Positions 18,527 to 26,988 of a stretch of DNA of 64,000 nucleotides are shown one piece after another; the stretch's first letter is position 1, and each line of letters starts with the position of its first letter. This DNA comes from CAWGYT01 sp963826795 (GTDB lineage Bacteria; Planctomycetota; Planctomycetia; Pirellulales; Pirellulaceae), in assembly GCA_963826795.1 (NCBI GenBank), contig CAWGYT010000009.1, positions 1-64,000 on the forward strand. Reading direction: 5' to 3'. The notes below the pieces were generated by a model, which saw nothing but the letters and a program-made list of their open reading frames with translations, did not search any database and was not told where the DNA came from. A program made the position numbers and the translations under genes.

Positions 18527-19501
18527 TTGCCTGGCCGTGGGCATCGGGGCCAGATCTGGTTCTTGAAAGACGGCGGCGAGTTGGCGGGGCGGATCGAGCC
18601 GGCCGGACGATACGACGCCTGTTACATGGCCCGCTCTTCCCTGATCACCGGCAACATCCACGTGCATGAAATGGCCTGGGGAAGAAAGAGTGAGGTTGGA
18701 CGCGTGAAGATCGAATGCGAAAGCGAAAGGGAACGCGAACGGGAACGCGCAAGCGAAAACGCCGAACCGCTTTCACACGTCACGCTTCACCCTTCCAACT
18801 TCCCCGAGCTGTGGGTGGTGAACACGCTGTTTTCCTGTCTTTGCACCTTAAGCGAGGACTTCAGCTTCGTGCCCCGTTGGCAGCCACCCTTCATCAGCGC
18901 ATTTCAGGGGCAGGATCGTTGTCACCTGAACGGTCTGGCGATGGAACACGGCCGGCCGCGGTACGTGACGATGATGGCCGAGTCGGACGAGCCGGCGGGT
19001 TGGCGACCCACCAAGTCGACTAGCGGCTGCCTGATGGATATCGACAGCGGCCAGGTGGTTTCGCGTGGCATGGCCATGCCCCATTCGCCGCGTGTCTACC
19101 AGGACCGGCTGTTCGTGCTGAATTCCGGCCTGGGCGCCCTGGAGACGGTCGATGTGAGTACCGGGCAGCGCGACACGGTGGCCATCATGCCCGGTTACAC
19201 GCGCGGGCTGGCCTTCTGCGGCCCCTTCGCCTTTGTGGGATTGTCGAAGATCCGCGAGACCGCCGTCTTTGGCGGCGTGCCGATCGCCGAGAGCCGCGAC
19301 GAGCTCAAATGCGGCGTGTGTGTGGTCGACCTGCGCAGCGGTCAGAGCGTCGCCTACCTGGAATTCGAAACGGGCGTGGAAGAAATCTTCGCGGTCGAGG
19401 TATTGCCCCATGTCCGCTGTGTGTCGTTGACCGGGCCTTTTCCGCAACAGGATGGTGGTAGTGACGTGTGGGTGGTGCCGAGTCCGGGTCAGGTGCCGTA
19501 A
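18527..19501 (+). pseudogene. TIGR03032 / DUF4915 family protein, N-terminally truncated, with in-frame insertion
   Basis: The body matches the TIGR03032 family closely: AGRYDACYMARSSLITGNIH, ELWVVNTLFSCL, SFVPRWQPPFIS, DRCHLNGLAM, MPHSPRVYQDRLFVLNSG, GYTRGLAFCGPFAFVGLSK and FETGVEEIFAVEVLP. These proteins are predicted beta-propellers of unknown function. The usual first 60-100 residues are missing; the frame instead begins next to repeat element C. A 120-bp repeat (18683-18802) is inserted in frame between NIHVHEMAWG and PELWVV, adding about 40 low-complexity residues without breaking translation. Whether it is expressed is uncertain. Confidence 0.7.
18683..18802 (+). repeat. 120-bp repeat inserted in frame within a coding sequence
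   Basis: Starts GAAAGAGTGAGGTTGG and ends GAAGGGTGAAGCGTGA when read from the other strand, giving imperfect inverted termini. The middle is a run of GCGAAAGC/GGAACGCG-like hexamers that encodes an Arg/Glu-rich stretch. Length is a multiple of three and contains no stop in the host frame. Confidence 0.6.
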
Positions 19502-19742
19502 GTATTGACACCAGCCCTTTTTACTGGCTCTTCAGGAGAATCAGTGGGTTGCCAGAGCGTCTTGACGGTTGCCCGGCTAATTGCGGGCGGGGAAAAAGAC
19601 CGCTGAAGCGCAGCAGGTGCAACCCCCGCGCCTGCTGGGTCTGGGGATCGGCAGTGGTCCGACGTCAATTCACGCGGGCTACGGCGACAATTCAGGTTAG
19701 ATTACCGAATGGAAGAGGCCAGTACTGCCTCTTACGCGATAG

Positions 19743-19853
19743 GTTCCATTTGCTCAGTTCATGGCCGAGCACGGCTACGCGACGCCGGAGGTGGGGGCCT
19801 TTTACGACAACGCTTACTTGGACATCGTGCAGGTACTCAAACCCAAAGTCTGA
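19743..19853 (+). pseudogene. short C-terminal gene remnant before the dehydrogenase
   Basis: After a stop at about 19740 a frame reads FMAEHGYATPEVGAFYDNAY and ends at a TGA at 19851, ten bases before the dehydrogenase start. It looks like the C-terminus of a metabolic enzyme that once preceded the dehydrogenase. The rest of 19502-19742 shows nothing recognisable. Confidence 0.35.
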
Positions 19854-19862
19854 AACGAGACT

Positions 19863-20921
19863 ATGAAAACGACAATGAAAGCGGCCGTGCTGGAGAAACC
19901 TAACCAGCTGGCGGTGAAACAGGTTCCCGTGCCCGAAATTGCGGAGGACGAAGTCCTGATCAAGGTCAAGTACTCCGGCATCTGCGGCACAGACTGGAGC
20001 ATCTACACTGGAAAGTATTCCGCCGACAAATTACCTCTGATTCCGGGCCACGAGTTTTCCGGGTGGATCGTCCGATTGGGAAAGAAGGCCAGAGGGCTCG
20101 AGGAAGGCGATGCGGTGACCGCAGACATCAACATGAGTTGCGGCACGTGTTTCTACTGCAGGAAGGGCAACAAGCTCATGTGCCCCGAGTTTACGCAGCT
20201 GGGTATTCATACCAACGGTGCCTTCGCGGAATACGTTAAGGCCCGATGGGAACTGGTGCACAAATTGCCCGGCAACCTTGATATGTTGCAAGGTGCGTTT
20301 ATCGAACCCACCTCCTGCATCATCCATTCGTCCAAGGCCATGAAGATCCAGATCGGCAGCAGCGTAGCGGTCATCGGAGCGCGGCTAGGTCTCCTGCACG
20401 CGGCCGTCGCCAGACTTTCCGGCGCGGCCCCAATCATCGTTGTCGGTCAGAGTTCAAAGCGGCTGGAAATCGCCAAGACACTTGGCGCAGACCATGTCAT
20501 CAGCGCCGACAAGGTGGAGGATCCTGTCGCCGTGATCAAGGAACTGACGGAGGGGCGAGGGGCGGATTACGTCATCGAATCGGTCGGCACGCCCCAGACC
20601 TACGAGCAAGCATTCCGGATGGTGCGGCCTGGCGGAACCGTGGCCGCCTTTGGTCTGACCGGTGCTGACGACACGATAGCCGTGAATCCCTTCGATCTGG
20701 TGTTGGGGGAGAAAAACGTGGTTAGCTCCTGCGCCGGAGTAGGCACCGATTGGACCGATGCCATTGCGCTGCTGCAATACGGCCGGGTCGATCCAAGCCC
20801 GCTGTTTTCCATGATCGTGCCGCTTGAGGAACTCGAATCGGCCCTGAACGAACTGCGCGAGAATAAGAATCTTACGAAGGTATTCGTGTCGCCTGAAACC
20901 TCCAAGCGGCAAATGCTGTAG
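19863..20921 (+). CDS. zinc-dependent medium-chain alcohol/polyol dehydrogenase
   Basis: 352 residues. The catalytic zinc site is seen in GICGTDW and PGHEFSG, and the structural zinc site in a four-cysteine lobe (CGTCFYCRKGNKLMC). The cofactor domain follows, with the acid/base strand IIVVGQSSKRLEIAKTLGA. The nucleotide-binding loop reads VIGARLGLLH where relatives normally have VIGAGPIGLLH, so the central glycine of GxGxxG is lost and one residue is deleted; activity could be impaired. Sorbitol, threonine or similar polyol dehydrogenases are the nearest relatives, but the substrate is not determined. Confidence 0.85.
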   Translation: MKTTMKAAVLEKPNQLAVKQVPVPEIAEDEVLIKVKYSGICGTDWSIYTGKYSADKLPLIPGHEFSGWIVRLGKKARGLEEGDAVTADINMSCGTCFYCRKGNKLMCPEFTQLGIHTNGAFAEYVKARWELVHKLPGNLDMLQGAFIEPTSCIIHSSKAMKIQIGSSVAVIGARLGLLHAAVARLSGAAPIIVVGQSSKRLEIAKTLGADHVISADKVEDPVAVIKELTEGRGADYVIESVGTPQTYEQAFRMVRPGGTVAAFGLTGADDTIAVNPFDLVLGEKNVVSSCAGVGTDWTDAIALLQYGRVDPSPLFSMIVPLEELESALNELRENKNLTKVFVSPETSKRQML

Positions 20922-21237
20922 GCAGCTTGTATTGGTCGGGCCAAGCCGATACGGGTTTTGCGGTGGCTTATCTGCAGAGATCGGCTGACTCTGAAAACAC
21001 CGCTTGCCGTCGGTCGTGGACACCTACGCGCCAAACGAAGGCGTTTCATCTCAAGCAAGCGGAGGGGGCAACCTCAGCAGGTTGGCGAGCACGGCTTCGA
21101 CGCTTCGGACGATGCCACCCGCCGCGCCAAAGGGCGTGCGGCGAAGTGTCGGCGGCCGATATGATCGACGCCGGTTCGTTGGCCGGCTAACCGTCGGCGA
21201 TTCTTCTTGCGGTACCTGGGCGACCGCCGCTCGTAGA
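20922..21237. repeat. intergenic DNA, source region of the 265-bp duplication
   Basis: About 316 bp without a gene. From 21086 onward, continuing to 21350 inside the neighbouring gene, it is duplicated at 10823-11087. The rest (20922-21085) shows nothing recognisable. Confidence 0.6.
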
Positions 21238-22561
21238 CTATTTCTTCGGACTGGATGGGGCAGGCACCGGTTGCGCGTCGGGCACGCTGGGCGGCGTTTC
21301 GGCTTCACGGACTGAGAGATCGGCGTCGATGACCCGGTACCGCTTCCCATCCTTCGGGCGGTACCAGAAGATGGGCGTGTCGGCCGCGCCGAGCGAGACG
21401 CCTTTGCCCGCGTAATGTGCGTCGGCTTCCGGCGGCAGTAGGCCGGTAAACATCAAACCTCGCTGAAACCGAGTCGTGGCTGCCATGATCTTTGGCATCT
21501 GGGCTTTCATGAACTTCTGCATCTCGGCTTCCATGATCTTGGCCATCTGCTCCTTATTCGGCTTCCCCTTCCCTGGAGCGAGCTTCTCCCAATCCACGAG
21601 ATCGAACATCTGCTCCTGGATCTTGTCCATCTGCTCCTTATTCGGCTTCCCCTTCCCTGGAGCGAGCTTCTGTAAATCCATGGCCTTTTGCCTCAGCTCC
21701 TCGATCTTGTGCCTCTCCTCCTTCCCAGGAGCTAACTCCAAGAAGATCCGCATCGAGAACTCCCACCCAATCATCTGCGACATCGTCTGCAGGTCGAGCG
21801 AGTCCGGCAGCGGCCCGCCGCTCAATTCGCTGTAGTACCGGAACGTGTCGATCAGGTCCTCCTCCGGCTGCGCGTCGGGCACGCTGGGCGGCGTTTCGGC
21901 TTCACGGACCGAGAGATCGGCGTAGATGACCCGGTACTTCTTCGCATCCTTCGGGCGGTACCAGAAGATGGGCGTGTCGGCCGCGCCGAGCGAGACGCCT
22001 TTGCCCGCGTAGTGCGAGTCGGCTTCCGGCGGCAGTAGGTCGGTAAACATCAAGCCTCGGTGAAGCTTTACCAGGGCTTCCGCCAGACTCCTGCTCCTGC
22101 TTCGCACTCGGCTTAGGCGGCTCCTCTAGAGCATCGAAAGCATGCTTCTTCGTCATGACCATCGTCAGAAGCGACGCCACGTCCAACGCGTCCGGGAAAG
22201 GCCCGTCGCTCAATTCGCTGTAGCAGCGAAACATCTCGATCAGGTCCTTCTCCAACTGCGTGTCGGCACGACGGGCACGCTGGGCGGCGTGTCGACTTCA
22301 CGGACCGAGAGATCGGCGTAGATGACCCGGTACTTCCTTGCATCCTTGGGGCGGTACCAGAAGATGGGCGTGTCGGCCGCGCCGAGCGAAACGCCCCTGC
22401 CCGCATAGTGCGAGTCGGCTTCCTTCGGCAGTAGGACGGTAAACATCATGCCTCGCTGAAGCTTTGCCTGGGCTTCCGACCCCTCCTCGTTCCGCTTTGC
22501 CATCGGCTTCCGCGGCTGCACTAGATGATCGGCAAGCCACCTCTGCATCCTGACCGTCTGG
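21238..22561 (-). pseudogene. module-repeat 3' extension of the anti-sigma gene, frameshifted
   Basis: Three copies of a module of about 65 residues (core MFTDLLPPEADSHYAGKGVS, then FWYRPKDAKKYRVIYADLSV, then ETPPSVPDAQP) alternate with a YSELSGGPLPDSLD linker. A spacer carries the repeat LAPGKGKPNKEQM twice. The modules are in three different frames: an extra base in the AAAA run at 22591-22594, an 8-bp insertion at 22265-22272 relative to the sister module, and an extra base near 22083. The 3' segment of 290 codons (21238-22107) is still open and ends PVPAPSSPKK. The original product was probably the C-terminal part of the upstream anti-sigma protein, in the periplasm. The 8-bp insertion argues for true decay. 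Confidence 0.65.
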
Positions 22562-23662
22562 TTAAGCCACATCATGTCCAGCAAGTCCGGAAAACGCCCC
22601 GCCGCTCAATTCGCTGTAGAAGCGGAACATTTCGACCAGGTCCTTCTCCTCCGAGGGGGATTCGTCAGTCGCGGTTTTCTGTACCTGTACTACTTCATAA
22701 CCGGCCGGCGGCTCGACGCTGAACAGCGACTCGTCCATGTCCACGTTGAACGCGAAGTCGCTCATCGTCATCTTCACATTGGGCATTATCGCCACGGTCG
22801 CTTCTATGCGGGCTGGCAGGCCGGTTTTGGGATCGCCCCACACACGAAACACCGCGGCAGGGAGACTGAGACGGATTCCGACGACTCGGCGTCCGTCGAT
22901 GTCCTTCTCGCCGAGCGGCTCACGTTTGACGTCCGGTTTGTCCCGGGCATCGAGCAGTAGCGAGCGAAACCAAAAGGGATCGTCGGGCTTGGCCTTCCTG
23001 TCTTCGGGCATGTTGGCGTAATTGTAGACCGTGGCCCGCTTCTCCGCCGGTTGCAGCACGAGTGTCTTTCCCAGGCCCCCATCCCTAATATGCACCGTCA
23101 TGAACTTGGATTTGTCCGGCATCTCCACCTCCATCTCCGAACGCGACCGAGTGGCATCCAGCATCATGACCACGGTCGTTGCATTTGTCGCGGGTGGACC
23201 CTTCATTTCGGTGGTCACCTTGTACCTGACAGTCTTCGCTTCGAGGATCGGTTCGAGGAAGTCGGCGAAGGCCGGTGTAGCGCCGCTTCCGTGGAACCAC
23301 ACGACGACTCCTGTAGCGGCCAGAACAAAGATAACCGCCGCCGCAACGCGGGAAACTGGGGAACGCATGATCCACGTCCACGTGTCTAGGGAACGCGTAT
23401 GAAACGTTGGGCGAGCTGACTCTACTTGTGTACAATCGAAAATGTCCGGCATCCGCCGTCGGAGCCGGTCGTTGAAATCGTCGCTGACCTGGCCCACGTT
23501 CTCGGCGCGCAGGGCCACCACGGCCGCTTCCAGCCCGCGGGCAGTGGCAGCCAACTCCGCGTCCTCCGCAACGGCTTTCCGCACGGCGGCCTGACGTTCC
23601 GCGTCCAACTCGCCGAAGACCAGTCGCAGCACATCGTCATCGGGCAGATGGTCATCGTTCAT
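22562..23662 (-). CDS. anti-sigma factor (membrane-anchored, LolA-like C-terminus), frameshifted at its 3' end
   Basis: Starts at the ATG at 23662 with GGAGG seven bases upstream, overlapping the sigma factor stop codon by 11 bp. The first 100 residues are a cytoplasmic sigma-binding region (DDDVLRLVFGELDAERQAAV). One membrane helix lies at about 115-130 (VAAAVIFVLAATGVVVWF), and the periplasmic part resembles outer-membrane lipoprotein-sorting (LolA/LolB-like) folds seen in planctomycete anti-sigma proteins. The frame runs off at FSGLAGHDVA because of an extra base at 22591-22594; with three T in place of four it would read FPDLLDMMWLNQT into the module region. Translational coupling with the sigma gene is likely. 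Confidence 0.75.
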   Translation of the reverse strand: MNDDHLPDDDVLRLVFGELDAERQAAVRKAVAEDAELAATARGLEAAVVALRAENVGQVSDDFNDRLRRRMPDIFDCTQVESARPTFHTRSLDTWTWIMRSPVSRVAAAVIFVLAATGVVVWFHGSGATPAFADFLEPILEAKTVRYKVTTEMKGPPATNATTVVMMLDATRSRSEMEVEMPDKSKFMTVHIRDGGLGKTLVLQPAEKRATVYNYANMPEDRKAKPDDPFWFRSLLLDARDKPDVKREPLGEKDIDGRRVVGIRLSLPAAVFRVWGDPKTGLPARIEATVAIMPNVKMTMSDFAFNVDMDESLFSVEPPAGYEVVQVQKTATDESPSEEKDLVEMFRFYSELSGGAFSGLAGHDVA

Positions 23663-24296
23663 GGTTATGCCTCCCCAAGCGGCTAAGCGATGCTTCGATC
23701 TTGCGCAGGCCGTAAAGCAGTCGTGATTTGACAGTGCCAAGGGGGCACTCAACCACCGCGGCGATCTCGGCCAGCGTCAGGTCGCCTAGCACTTTCAGAG
23801 CCACCACGCGACGTTGCTCGTCAGGCAGACCGTCGAGCAGTGCCTCCGCGCGGCGTTGGCTCTCGCGACGCGCAGCCGCTTCCGCCGGATCGAGGTCGGT
23901 CGTGGGACGGCGGTCGAGCATACTCGGCGAGCCGTCGGTGTTTCCTCCGGCCGTGTCGGTTGCCAGCGTCAGGGGGCGCCGGCCCGAGGCCCGCAGATAG
24001 TCCGTGGCACAGTTCTCAGCGATGGTGAACAGCCAAGTGGAAACGCTTGCTTGGCCCGAGTAACCGCCGCTCCGCGCAGCCCGAAACAAACGGAGGAACG
24101 ACTCCTGGGTGAGGTCCTCGGCGTGGTGTCGGTCTGCCACGCGATGGCCGATATAGCTCAGCAGCCGACACTTGTACCGGTCTACGAGGGCATCGAAGCG
24201 ACGCAGGTCGCCCCGGGCGATCTCGGCGAGAATCTCAGCATCCTCGACGGCTATCGGCCGCTGGTCAGGCGGATGCCTCGTTTCCGGTAAGTCCAT
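23652..24296 (-). CDS. ECF-family RNA polymerase sigma factor
   Basis: 214 residues from the ATG at 24296, with GGGGGA five bases upstream. Region 2 is seen in DALVDRYKCRLLSYIGHRVA and DLTQESFLRLFRA. Region 4 has the DNA-binding helix-turn-helix LTLAEIAAVVECPLGTVKSR. A 40-residue variable linker joins them. The downstream anti-sigma gene overlaps its end, the classic arrangement of an ECF pair. The signal is unknown. Confidence 0.92.
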   Translation of the reverse strand: MDLPETRHPPDQRPIAVEDAEILAEIARGDLRRFDALVDRYKCRLLSYIGHRVADRHHAEDLTQESFLRLFRAARSGGYSGQASVSTWLFTIAENCATDYLRASGRRPLTLATDTAGGNTDGSPSMLDRRPTTDLDPAEAAARRESQRRAEALLDGLPDEQRRVVALKVLGDLTLAEIAAVVECPLGTVKSRLLYGLRKIEASLSRLGRHNHER

Positions 24297-24368
24297 CGTG
24301 TCCCCCAATCGTCCCTCTTCCCGAGCGAGCCGCACCTTTATACGACAACCGGGCGAAAAAGGATTCAT

Positions 24369-24749
24369 TCACCCGCAGAGAGCCGCGGAAGGGGGGCCTG
24401 GCCGGAGGCGCCGACTCATTTCACGAATCAACCAGGGACATTCGCCGTCGAATCCACGCAGCAGCGCGCTGAACGCGGTCGGTTGGGGAAGCGACCAGAT
24501 CGCCTTGAACGCGAGTGGATCGCGCTGTACGTAGTGGCGATAGGTCACGCCGCCAACCGAGTGATCCGGGATTTCGATCGAAGATTCCGGCATGTGAGCG
24601 TCGTAGTACGTCGCGCACGTTCTTCGAAGATCTTTCAATCCCCAGAGCTTGTCCTCGCCCGTTTCCACGTCCTGCTTCCGTTTCACTCCCGCCAGCCAGC
24701 AGAGAAGTTGAAACTGGGCATTCCGACGCGAGCTGCCGCAATCAAACAC
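24369..24749 (-). pseudogene. C-terminal remnant of a tyrosine recombinase (phage integrase family)
   Basis: The frame contains WGLKDLRRTCATYYDAHMPE and VGGVTYRHYVQRDPLAFKAI, which match the C-terminal catalytic core of planctomycete tyrosine recombinases (Arg of LRRTCAT, HS, and the nucleophile Tyr of RHY). The normal GHS motif is changed to PDHS, and the N-terminal half is absent. A dead fragment of a mobile element, next to the ECF sigma gene. Confidence 0.65.
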
Positions 24750-24964
24750 GGGCTGTTCGGGTTGAGGGTCCGCTGTGTCCTGAGTCTTTGACGAGCCGAA
24801 GGCTACGCCGTCTTGAATTTGGGATCAGGAGAACCCTGCTTTTCTCTAGAACCTCGCCTCTTTCGTAGAATCAAACAAACGAGGCAACTGCGGCGCCGAC
24901 CGATTGATTGATCGATTGATCGATCGCGGCGGTGCCGCGCGGGATACGTGCTACCAATCAAAGC

Positions 24965-26080
24965 TCAGGTGCGGTCCGCCCGATCCACGTCGCCCGGTCC
25001 GCCCGTTGAGTCTTCCTGTGCCCCCTCAAGGTGCTCGGCTTCGTCGGTGCGTGCTGCACCCTTGCCAAGATCCTCTTCCACGACATCCGAGCGGGATGCA
25101 TGGGAATCGAGCTTGGCAGCCACGGGATCATCAGGGGCCGCTTGCTGCGTCGCCGGATTGCCGCGTTGCGAGGGCCCCCGCGGTTGCTCGTCCGACAACT
25201 CGATCACACCCGAGATTTGATGCGGGTCAAAGGTCAGTCCATGGGGCATCGTGACGTTCGTCGGCCGGTGATCTGTCACTGGGTCGTCAGGCTGAGCGGC
25301 GTCCGCGTCGCGATCGTCCGCCTCCGACAAGAGACTGGCCGGTTTGTCCGTCCTCACCGGATCAGACAACGATCGCACGTCGACGTCCTCCTGCGGATGC
25401 GGGTCGGTCGACCCAACCGCTGGATCGACAGATCGATCGTGCGCAACTACGTCGGAAGGCGATTCGTCGTTGGGCTGCTGCTCAACGTCCGTTTCGACGG
25501 CCGACACCCGCGAACGGACCATGTCCTCCGCGGACTCCTCCTGACCCGGCTCCGACTCAACCGGCTCCGACTCAACCGGCTCCGACTCAACCGGCTCCGA
25601 CTCAACCGGCTCCGACTCAACCGGCTGAACCTGGAGTGGATGATTCAGCGCGGTCTCCGGGCCAAATGATGCGGCGGCGCGTGGACGGTTCGCTGGGAGG
25701 GCTTGACGATCGTGTGGGAGATCAGGGGGAATCGCGGTTGATTGGGAATCGGCCGAAGGATCGTCCGTCACCCAATCGGGCGCTGGGGGAGTTGGGGCGC
25801 GTGCCGAAAGTGGCTCGAGTGGGATTGTTAATAGTCCCTTGGATTCGGCGCGCGGGGGTTCATCCGAGAATGCGATCAGGGGATCGAAGTCCTTCGGGGG
25901 GCTTTTTGGCGGATGGTCGCGTCGAAGCTGCTTTGCGTCTGCTTTCAATTGCTGGAGTTCACGCCGAAGTCGCCAATCGCCGTAGACGGTATAGAGTCCG
26001 TGAAGCAGCATATAGATCACGCCACCCAATGCGAGCAGGGGGAGGGAGATCGCGACGAATGTAAAGAAGACTTCCTTCAT
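24965..26080 (-). CDS. membrane-anchored, disordered acidic protein with VESEP repeats
   Basis: 371 residues. One membrane helix at about 5-28 (FFTFVAISLPLLALGGVIYM) is followed by a short basic coiled-coil-like region (WRLRRELQQLKADAKQLRRD) and then about 300 residues rich in Asp, Glu, Pro and Ser with no fold. A tandem VESEP repeat (five copies, 25546-25620) lies near residue 160. I do not recognise the family. It is the last gene of the minus-strand run that includes the GTPase, so it may anchor that complex to the membrane. Confidence 0.65.
   Translation of the reverse strand: MKEVFFTFVAISLPLLALGGVIYMLLHGLYTVYGDWRLRRELQQLKADAKQLRRDHPPKSPPKDFDPLIAFSDEPPRAESKGLLTIPLEPLSARAPTPPAPDWVTDDPSADSQSTAIPPDLPHDRQALPANRPRAAASFGPETALNHPLQVQPVESEPVESEPVESEPVESEPVESEPGQEESAEDMVRSRVSAVETDVEQQPNDESPSDVVAHDRSVDPAVGSTDPHPQEDVDVRSLSDPVRTDKPASLLSEADDRDADAAQPDDPVTDHRPTNVTMPHGLTFDPHQISGVIELSDEQPRGPSQRGNPATQQAAPDDPVAAKLDSHASRSDVVEEDLGKGAARTDEAEHLEGAQEDSTGGPGDVDRADRT
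25546..25620 (-). repeat. five 15-bp tandem repeats inside a coding sequence
   Basis: Five identical 15-bp units (CCGGCTCCGACTCAA on the plus strand) encode VESEP in frame. Perfect identity suggests recent expansion by slippage and possible copy-number variation. Confidence 0.85.
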
Positions 26081-26253
26081 GGATCCCGCCTATGGGACGC
26101 GAGGCAATCACCGTCGGCGCAGCCATTGTGCTGCCCTGCCCTGATGATAACCTTTCCAAGGGGCATTCACCAAGGTGGACTCGAGCCCCGCGACGGGGTT
26201 CATGCGTGCCAGCGGTCGCGAGGAAGCGGAGAGTTTAGTGCCGTGTCACAGCA

Positions 26254-26988
26254 CTAGGCCATCGAGACGTAATCGATTCCCTGAGCCGCCAATTGGCCAT
26301 GCAGGGCAGAATCGGCACGTTGTGCGAAAAGGACGCGGAAGCTGCGATCGACTGAGGGTCTCAGACCCGTGCTGAAGCTGATCGCGAGGCGTTCGTCTCG
26401 GGGGATATCCTGCAAGATCCGGCCCATCACGGGCAACGGGTTTTCGGGTCCAAGGATCGCGATTCGCTGTTTGAGCCTCAGGATTCGCAGGATATCGCCG
26501 AGCGGCACCGAGGCCTCGTGCTTCAAACGCGGGGGTGGCAAGAGCGTCCGCTCAGGCAAGTCAACGGCGGGCAGCTGATCGAAGCGAAGCGAAATCAGCC
26601 GAAGGCAGCCGAGCGATTGTGCGGTGCGCGCCAGGCAAAGCGGATTATAGTCGTAGGACTCAAACTGGCGTTTCTGAACCAACAGGAAGTGAGTGAAGAC
26701 CTGCAAGCCGCCCCGGCGGCTGTACTCGGGTCCACCGTGCACAGTCCGCGAAACAGCGTACCAGCTATCGACCACCGGGTGGAAATTAAAGCTGTGTGCG
26801 GTCGGATCGTCGGACATGAGCGACGCGTGGGACGGGCCCCAAATCGAGAGCGACCGGGCCAATTGCTCATCGATTCCGGGCGACATGGCAACCAAGTGAT
26901 AGCCTTGCGATCGCTTGGTCCGGACCGACGTGAATACGGCTTGTTCGACTTGCACCGTCACGGCCTTTACTTTTGCTGAATGATCCAC
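26254..26988 (-). CDS. GAP1-like GTPase-associated protein
   Basis: About 244 residues from a GTG at 26988; a GTG at 26955 preceded by AAAGG is an alternative start. The region QAVFTSVRTKRSQGYHLVAM, SPGIDEQLARSLSIWGP, FNFHPVVDSWYAVSRTV and GGLQVFTHFLLV resembles the GAP1 N-terminal domain found next to TRAFAC-type GTPases in bacteria; this assignment is from motif memory and is moderate. Its start overlaps the end of the GTPase gene by 22 bp with the longer start, which supports a functional pair. No catalytic motif was recognised. Confidence 0.55.
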   Translation of the reverse strand: MDHSAKVKAVTVQVEQAVFTSVRTKRSQGYHLVAMSPGIDEQLARSLSIWGPSHASLMSDDPTAHSFNFHPVVDSWYAVSRTVHGGPEYSRRGGLQVFTHFLLVQKRQFESYDYNPLCLARTAQSLGCLRLISLRFDQLPAVDLPERTLLPPPRLKHEASVPLGDILRILRLKQRIAILGPENPLPVMGRILQDIPRDERLAISFSTGLRPSVDRSFRVLFAQRADSALHGQLAAQGIDYVSMA

